The notes under the pieces: generated by a model | What the model was told of the DNA's origin: nothing | What the model saw: only the letters and a program-made list of their open reading frames with translations | Databases searched by the model: none | In this document: positions 57,851-64,000 of the stretch, piece by piece | Numbering within the stretch: position 1 is the first letter of the stretch | Layout: each line of letters opens with the position of its first letter | Assembly (NCBI RefSeq): GCF_009730915.1 | Contig: NC_052474.1 | Location: 3,755,501 to 3,819,500 of the forward strand | Source of the DNA: Dioscorea cayenensis subsp. rotundata | Lineage: Eukaryota; Streptophyta; Magnoliopsida; Dioscoreales; Dioscoreaceae | Length of the DNA stretch: 64,000 nt | Reading direction: 5' to 3' | Position numbers and translations under genes: made by a program

Positions 57851-60721
57851 TTTTTTTTTTTGGGGAAAGCTCAGGAGAGCTATTTTATTGATAGAAAAAA
57901 ACAGTTTACAAATAGTTCAGTTACAAACCAAACAAAAAGAAAGCAACAGACAAAATACAACAAAAAAACAAAAACAGAAGAACAAGAAACTAAAGAGAAA
58001 AAAACTAAAGAACAACCTCTAACAGAATTAAACAAACACCAAAGGGTCAAACAATCTTCATCAGCCATCTAGGAAGATCTTGACCCCAGTGGAAAAGAGA
58101 AACTTCATGATGCTGAAGTCCATGTAATGCAAGAGCAAATGCAACCCTGTTCCAGCACAAGGGGATGGAGTGAAGAGAAGGAGTTCCCATCTCATCAAGA
58201 AACAATTTAATGTTCTGAATATGCAGAGCAATCCTCCAGTCCTCAGTCAGTGTATCCTGTTGGATTTCTGTGATGAGCAATGCGCACTTGATGACAGGAT
58301 GGTCTTGACAAAGCAATTCAGGCCCCAATTATGAATGCTCTGCAAGGCAAAAGAAAAGACAAAGCACAGACTGCTGCCTCTAAATCAGTATTCACTGGAC
58401 TACCACAGCAGCAAGAACAAACCATATTAGAATTAGATTCATAAACCACAAAACCAAGACCCGCATTGATTAAATCAGTATTATGAGCATAGGTTATCAT
58501 CATGATTGGACTATTAGCATGATCAAAATTATGCATGATGAAGTTATTTCTCAAATGCATAGAAGAGGCATAAGAATACTCCCTGACGTGACCCGTGGCT
58601 CTAATCAAAACCAGTTGACAATCAAGTTCTTCCATTTTGAAAATACGATTACACCGGGCTTTCCAAATGAACCAAATTGTAGCTGCAATCACCGATTGGA
58701 TATATGAATCATTGCCCGATAACTCCTGATCCAACCAATACCCCGAAGAGATTCCCTGTGACAGGTTAATATGCTTGCCAATGATCGAACATGTTAGATT
58801 CCAAATCTGTTGAGACTTGTGGCATTTAAGAAAGAGGTGTTCAGCCGACTCCGGAAGCAGGTTGCAAAATGAGCACATGGTTTGGGGACCCAGATTCAGA
58901 TGGTACAAATATTCCATTGTTTGGACTGCATTATGCAACAGTAGCCAAGTGAAATATTTGACACGAGGAGCCACCTTGAGCCTCCAAATCTTTCCCCAAC
59001 CATCCCAAGAATCTGCAGGACCCTTACTAAGATTGAAAAAAGAGTAAATCTTATTAGCAACTTTAGATCCTTTGGAATTGGGAAACCAAACCCAGTGATT
59101 GCTATTCTCATAATTTACAGAACTTTGGCAGAGAATGTTATCATTAATATTATTTCCAAACACAGTATGTAAGCTATCAAGATTCCAGTGAATGTCCACT
59201 AAAAGATCATTAATCTGGAAATCCCCATAATCAATGTCCATATTTAAGAAAGTCGGCTTGAGATTAATAGGGATTTCAAAATACCAAGGATCATTCAAAA
59301 AAGAAGTCAAAACAGGATTAATGTGATTCATCCAAAGGAAAGGTCTAATTAGTAGAGCATTACGATACAAACCTCTGTAGAACCAAGAACACTTAGCTGG
59401 GATAGAACCATTCCAAATATCAAAGGGACCATATTTATGCACCATCAGATCAACCCACCAAACAGAATGTTTATTAAGCACTTGAAGAACATTTTTAGCC
59501 ATCAGGGATATTTTAGAAAGGCCCAAATTTCAAATTGATAGACCCCCCCTCAGCACGGTTAAGAGTAATCTCATTCCAACTGACTAAGCTGATGCCATTT
59601 CGATTGCTATCTTTGGCCCAAAACAGAGCTCTAGCAGCTTTGGAAATGCGATCAAGAACTAAATTAGGAACAAGATACACCGAAAGGTAATACAAAGGAG
59701 TTGTCATTACAGAAGAATTTATAAGGATGGTCTTTCCTGCTTTAGATATTCTAGATCTCTTCCAGAAAAAAATTGACTTCTCAATCTTGTCAATCATAGC
59801 ATTGAAACAAGAGAGTGCCAACCTTTTTGGAGAAACCAAAATGCCCAAATATTTGACAGGAAAAGAATCAATCTTGAAATCTAAAATTTTTGAAATTCTA
59901 TTGGCCAGATGAGTATTAAATCTAGAAGGAAAAATAATTTCAGATTTGAGGTTGTTGACCCTTTGCCCAGTAATGTTGCCATAGAAATTAAGACACCTAT
60001 TGATATTTCTAGCAGATTTCCTAGATGCCATAGTAATAAGAATCAGGTCATCAGCATACATTAGATGATTGAAGTTGTTGTTAAGTCTAGAGCTGAAACC
60101 AGGAATCAAGTTGGCATGTAAGGCATAATTAAGCATTGTTGTGAGATTTTGGGCAACAAGAATGAAAAGATAAGGAGATAAAGGATCTCCCTGCCGAATA
60201 CCTCTACTGGCAGTAAACCACTTAGAAGGAGTTTTGTTGATAAGAATAGCATAAGAAATAGAGCTGATACAAGTTTTGATCCAACCAATCCATCTACTAA
60301 GAAACCCCATTTTAGCCAAAGTAGCAAGAATTGCAGACCAGCTCATAGTGTCGTAAGCTTTAGCAATATCTAGCTTAACCAACATCCTAGGGGGGTTAAG
60401 ACCATTATCAATTGAATGGGCCACTTCTTGAAGGGTAATAATGTTATCAAAGGGAGACCGACCATGAACAAAACCACATTGTTCTTTGCCAATCAACTTA
60501 GGCAAGATATCTTTCAGCCGATTAGCAAGAATTTTAGAAATTAATTATAGCGCACATTACATAAAGAAATAGGACGATAGTCAGCAGGGCATCTGGGATT
60601 AGCAGATTTGGGAAACAAAGCAATATGAGTTCTACCCCAAGAACAAGACATAACATTATTATTAAAGAAATACCTAACTGTAGAGACCACCGAATCCCCA
60701 ATCTCATTCCAATAGAAGGCA
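57851..60721 (-). mobile_element. 5'-truncated L1-type LINE, about 2.9 kb
   Basis: Minus-strand non-LTR retrotransposon: reverse transcriptase, zinc-binding zf-RVT domain, RNase H, 3' UTR and poly-A tail (poly-T at 57851-57861). Bounded by perfect 15-bp direct repeats. The 5' part (ORF1, endonuclease and the RT start) is missing, as is usual after incomplete target-primed reverse transcription. It sits between NDUFB9 and SAUR and disrupts no gene. Confidence 0.96.
58047..60721 (-). pseudogene. LINE ORF2 remnant: RT, zf-RVT and RNase H, with frameshifts
   Basis: The frame begins within the RT fingers (ADYRPISLCNV, near 60580), breaks near 60535, then runs 60505-59513 with GKEQCGFVHGRSPFDNIITL, the RQGDPLSPYLF block and the catalytic YADDLILI. 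It breaks again near 59520 at a C-rich tract, then continues 59526-58318 through the zf-RVT region (WRLKVAPRVKYFTWLLLHNA, CSFCNLLPESAEHLFLKC) into RNase H, with one more shift near 58320 and an end at 58047. At least three frame breaks show the copy is dead, though the domains are still well preserved, which suggests modest age. Confidence 0.94.
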
Positions 60722-60736
60722 TCATATTTTGGTTCT
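60722..60736. repeat. LINE target-site duplication, right copy
   Basis: TCATATTTTGGTTCT, matching 57836-57850 exactly; it marks the truncated 5' end of the LINE. Confidence 0.92.
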
Positions 60737-62015
60737 GATTGAACAACAGTTTAGCTTTATCTAAATGGCTAGCAGCTGCCTTCTTTTTGTTGAGTGAATC
60801 ATTATGTCAATTTGCAGCAAATTTCATTTGTAGACTGTTTTATATATACATTTTGATTCCATTGATCAATTAATCTTTGTGATTCACGCTCCAATTGATC
60901 TTTTAAAAACATGCTGTTTTAATTAGTGTTTACTTATTAATGCCTACCAAAACAATATCAGCTTTGAAGAGTTCTGTGCAGCTGCAATCAGTCCTTAATT
61001 ATCAGCTTGAAACTCTGGAGGGTTGGAATTAATGGATCACATATACAGTATTTCAATGCTTCCTCTTTTTCATATCTATCATTTAGTATATCTGTTTGAA
61101 TATGTTCTTGTATTTCAGACTTGTATGTTATGTTTTTTCAATTTTTAATAAATTTGTGGTTTATTCATATTATTTCAAAAAATATATATCTATATATATT
61201 TTCTTGCATTTGTGTGTGTTTTTTTAATTGTTTACTCATTTATTTTCACGTAAGAAACACTTCTTAAGTCGTTGGCTAATGTACCAAATTTTCAGTCTCA
61301 TGTCTCCACAAATTGTGACTACTATTTTTATTTTTTTTATGCATTTGTTCATCATAAAACTAACAAAAATCAACCCAAAAATTTGTAATGTGTAACCTTT
61401 TTGAAGAACTTTTACGATAATAATATTATAAAAAAAAATTTGATTTTTTTATTTTTTGGGTTAGTTTTAGCTCCACAACTGATGTGACAGTTGTGCCACA
61501 TGGTATTTATATATATATTACTATTATATAATAGTTGAACCAACTGATTGTAACAGAGATATTTTATTACCTTTTTTTTTAACAAAGAAAGTATATATAT
61601 ATTATCCACCCTGATTCTTGAAACCCCACTTTAAAAAGACCATCCTATCTTTTATGATTTATCATAAAAGCCATTTTCACACCAAATATTACATTCGTAA
61701 AATATCTCTGTATATCCAACACATTTATGTCAATCTATTTAATTATCTAGTGTTAATAAAAAGACTGAATTTAAATTCATTATCCCAATTTAATTAATTA
61801 CTAACAAAATCTTAATTCTAGCTAGCCATCCATCATCATCATGTTCATTCTTAGTTCCCTTGCATCCAAAGTAAATCACAAACAAAAAGCAAAAAGAAAA
61901 AGAAAAAGCAAAACCACAACATGCAATCCCATCTCCATCCTTTTCCTCACCACCATAATGATCCCCAGAGCCCACCACCTCTCTCTCTTTAATCTCTTCA
62001 TCATATACACACACA
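60737..62015. other. intergenic DNA upstream of SAUR
   Basis: AT-rich, with a plus-strand retroposon tail at about 61140-61190 (TTTTTAATAAATTTGTGGTT then TATTCATATTATTTC and A-rich DNA). No gene was recognised. The final 200 bp are C/T-rich and promoter-like. Confidence 0.55.
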
Positions 62016-62023
62016 TATAAAAA
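62016..62023 (+). promoter_or_regulatory. TATA box of the SAUR gene
   Basis: TATAAAAA about 80 bp before the ATG at 62098, in a CT/CA-rich promoter. Confidence 0.65.
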
Positions 62024-62097
62024 ACACACTCACTCAAACACAAATTAAAACCTCTCCATTGCTAACTAATTTTAGTTATCAGTGCACATATAATCAA

Positions 62098-62424
62098 ATG
62101 GTGAAGAAGGTGCTGCCAAAGGGTTGCATGGCCATCAGGGTTGGTAACAAAGAAGACCAACAGCAACGCTTTGTTGTGCCAGTGAAGTACTTGAACCATC
62201 CTTTGTTTGCCAACCTTCTGAAGGAGGCTGAAGATGAGTATGGCTTCCAACATAATGGAGCCATCACCATCCCCTGCCACGTCGATGACTTCCGTAACGT
62301 CCGCCGTCTCATTGACCGTGAAAACTCCTCCGCCGCCTCTGCCACCCACCACCACCACCACCACCATCATCACCATCACCATCATCATCATCATCTTCCA
62401 CTCGCTGGATGTTTCAGAGCTTGA
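62098..62424 (+). CDS. SAUR: SAUR family protein (small auxin-up RNA) with C-terminal polyhistidine
   Basis: Single exon, 108 aa, no intron, as expected for SAURs. The auxin-responsive domain is clear: KKVLPKGCMAIRVG, FVVPVKYLNHPLFANLLKEA, EDEYGFQHNGAITIPCHVDD. Many SAURs inhibit PP2C.D phosphatases and so raise plasma-membrane H+-ATPase activity and cell expansion; this specific protein's role is inferred. After the domain a run of 16 His, encoded by mixed CAC/CAT codons, leads to LPLAGCFRA. ATG 62098 starts the family N-terminus; upstream in-frame sequence has no other ATG. SAUR32-type relatives have histidine-rich stretches, but this run is long and sits at the C-terminal side. Confidence 0.95.
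   Translation: MVKKVLPKGCMAIRVGNKEDQQQRFVVPVKYLNHPLFANLLKEAEDEYGFQHNGAITIPCHVDDFRNVRRLIDRENSSAASATHHHHHHHHHHHHHHHHLPLAGCFRA
62347..62394 (+). repeat. (CAC/CAT)16 coding repeat
   Basis: Sixteen consecutive histidine codons: first CAC-rich, then CAT-rich. Prone to length change by slippage. Confidence 0.93.
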
Positions 62425-62678
62425 TGGAGTATTAACTGATTAATCCACCATGCATGCAACCCTAGCTATATATCATGTTCTTCAGGAGAACTATATATAT
62501 ATGTTTTTGTGTATTTTCATGCATGCTCATGTTACTAGTGTGTGTGCTTTTTTCTTTTTTTCTTTTTTCCTTTTTTAGATAATATATATATGTATATTAT
62601 ATGATGAACCGAAGGTTTGCTTACTCTTTATATATATGGCTATGACAATGGTAAGATTGGAATAGTACTACTGCTTTG

Positions 62679-62681
<3 letters not shown>

Positions 62682-62726
<45 letters not shown>
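62682..62726 (+). repeat. (AT)n microsatellite
   Basis: About 45 bp of perfect AT repeat downstream of SAUR. Confidence 0.95.
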
Positions 62727-62728
<2 letters not shown>

Positions 62729-62797
62729 CCACTTCTATAATAAGAGGTAAACAGAATAAAATGAATTCATGGCTTGTCTATATTCTGAAAGAAAAAA

Positions 62798-62801
<4 letters not shown>

Positions 62802-62878
<77 letters not shown>
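62802..62878 (+). repeat. (AT)n microsatellite, long
   Basis: About 77 bp of perfect AT repeat, the longest simple repeat in the window; such runs can extrude cruciforms. Confidence 0.95.
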
Positions 62879-62879
<1 letters not shown>

Positions 62880-64000
62880 CAAACATTAGAGAAATTCAAG
62901 ATGGGAAATCAAGTGGGGTTATTATAAATTATTGTTAGTGTTTAAAGAGTGATACTTGATTGTTCTTTTATGCTAAAAGCTTGCTCAACCATGATGTCAA
63001 TTGGTTAATTTTGTGATCAAATGTTTGTTCAATAAGAGAAAAAGGAAAACAGTACTATATAGTTGTTTTTATTATTCTATCAAATTAAAACACGTATCAT
63101 GAAAAGAGTGAACTTTGTAATTGATTATTCTTTTGATAACGATAAATGGCAAAATTACTATAAACATTCCCACTTGTTGATGTAACAACCACTTTTTCAT
63201 TATAATAAAAAAATTCCTTGTGTTTAATTATGGTCTATAGCAACCCATTCCTACCACCATAAATTCTTTTTATTTCTTTGAAAAAAAAAGTGGTCCTTGT
63301 AATTAATTATTTTGATGAAACAAGTCTGTAAAGAAATAAATCTTTATCAAGTAGCTAGAGTTTTGCTCTATTTTAGGACAAAAATAAGCCACATATTGAA
63401 TTAGTGGAATAAAATGGCTAAGTATTTTAAAGTCATTCTCACACCAATCTTGATCAAGAAAATTGGAATTGAGGCCACTACAAGGAAACCTTTTTTTTGT
63501 GGGGGCTTTGCTCTCAACCCCTACTTTCTCCAAAGATAAGGAAAGAAGATCATATCCATCATGCAAATTGCATAAAGCCGTACGAAGTTGTATTTCTAAA
63601 GTGAAGGATCTTGGAATTTTTCCTAGTGTTTGTGATGAGTACTCCTCTTGGTGGTACTTGACAAGGAGAGCATTATTAATCTCACAAGCTACTTAAAACC
63701 ACAACGCTTTTTGCGATAAAAGTGAGTGCTTTTTTTGCTTTTTTGGCCCCATTAGTGCCATTGGTAATTCTAAAATGTACACGTAATTGAACTGATAATA
63801 TTTTATATTATATTTATATTTTTATAAAAATGAATAAATTATAATTTATTTTAAAAAACATATAATAAACTAACAATAAAAACATAAACAACAAACTAAA
63901 CTAATACCAAGGAAAAAAACAACAACAACAACAAAAAAGGGAGAAAAAAGCAAAACAAAAAACTAGGAGACAATCATAAGACGAATAATAGAAAACAAAA

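Larger units (their letters stand above)
62425..64000. other. 3' flank of SAUR and intergenic DNA to window end
   Basis: Contains two long (AT)n runs and a reversed retroposon tail at about 63820-63960 (TAAAAATGAATAAATTATAA then A-rich sequence). Short open frames, for example near 63463-63696, have no recognised motif. No gene can be supported. Confidence 0.55.

Noticed and set aside
62062-62394. Antisense open frame to SAUR rich in Met and Val
   Set aside because: Shadow of the CAC/CAT repeat and the conserved SAUR frame.
1-64000. CRISPR arrays, operons, bacterial-type origins or rRNA genes
   Set aside because: None seen; spaced identical repeats, ribosome-binding sites and rRNA landmarks are absent, and the gene structures are eukaryotic.

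Overview
This is a nuclear chromosome window from a flowering plant. The evidence is spliced genes with GT-AG introns up to about 2.9 kb, an AT-rich intergenic background, plant-only gene families (CYP84A, NDHM, SAUR, KIN-7 kinesin with a plant C-terminal domain), and copia, LINE, SINE and MITE debris. The CYP84A gene has very GC-rich blocks inside an AT-rich region, which fits a monocot better than most dicots. A non-grass monocot is my guess, not a demonstrated fact.

Layout. 1-4.3 kb: intergenic DNA with a deleted Ty1/copia remnant (2331-3685). 4.3-6.5 kb: ferulate 5-hydroxylase (CYP84A), two exons. 8.1-20.1 kb: two direct copies of one locus. The left copy is a broken pseudogene. The right copy is an intact seven-exon gene for a mitochondrial CCDC90/FMP32 (DUF1640) protein. 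MITEs that inserted after the duplication are dated by the empty sites in the other copy. 20.1-24.1 kb: intergenic DNA with a SINE and a large Tourist-like element. 24.1-33.8 kb (minus): complete 14-exon S28 serine peptidase, EDA2-like. 36.5-40.9 kb (plus): four-exon acidic plant protein of unknown function with an internal repeat. 41.1-41.8 kb (minus): NDHM, a chloroplast NDH-complex subunit. 46.3-51.3 kb (plus): 14-exon KIN-7 kinesin. 51.4-51.6 kb (minus): possible tiny two-exon gene. 53.4-56.8 kb (plus): NDUFB9-type LYR subunit of mitochondrial complex I. 57.85-60.72 kb (minus): 5'-truncated LINE with a 15-bp target duplication. 62.1-62.4 kb (plus): single-exon SAUR with a 16-histidine run.

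The genes are unrelated neighbours in individually transcribed units, as is normal for a plant chromosome. I see no operon-like or cluster logic. They cover lignin synthesis (CYP84A), mitochondria (FMP32-like, NDUFB9), chloroplast electron flow (NDHM), proteolysis (S28), microtubule transport or cytokinesis (KIN-7) and auxin response (SAUR).

The most unusual material is mobile. A 365-bp MITE with 9-bp target duplications has termini that each contain a perfect 28-bp palindrome. A 42-bp insertion 3.9 kb away consists only of the two outer tips of that element joined head to head, with its own 9-bp target duplication, and the sister copy of the duplicated locus preserves the empty site. The uncharacterised protein at 36.5 kb, with two copies of a Y-x2-FL-x-H...VRYE module, is the best candidate for an undescribed protein domain. 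All exon structures were worked out by hand from reading frame and splice sites; no transcript data were available.
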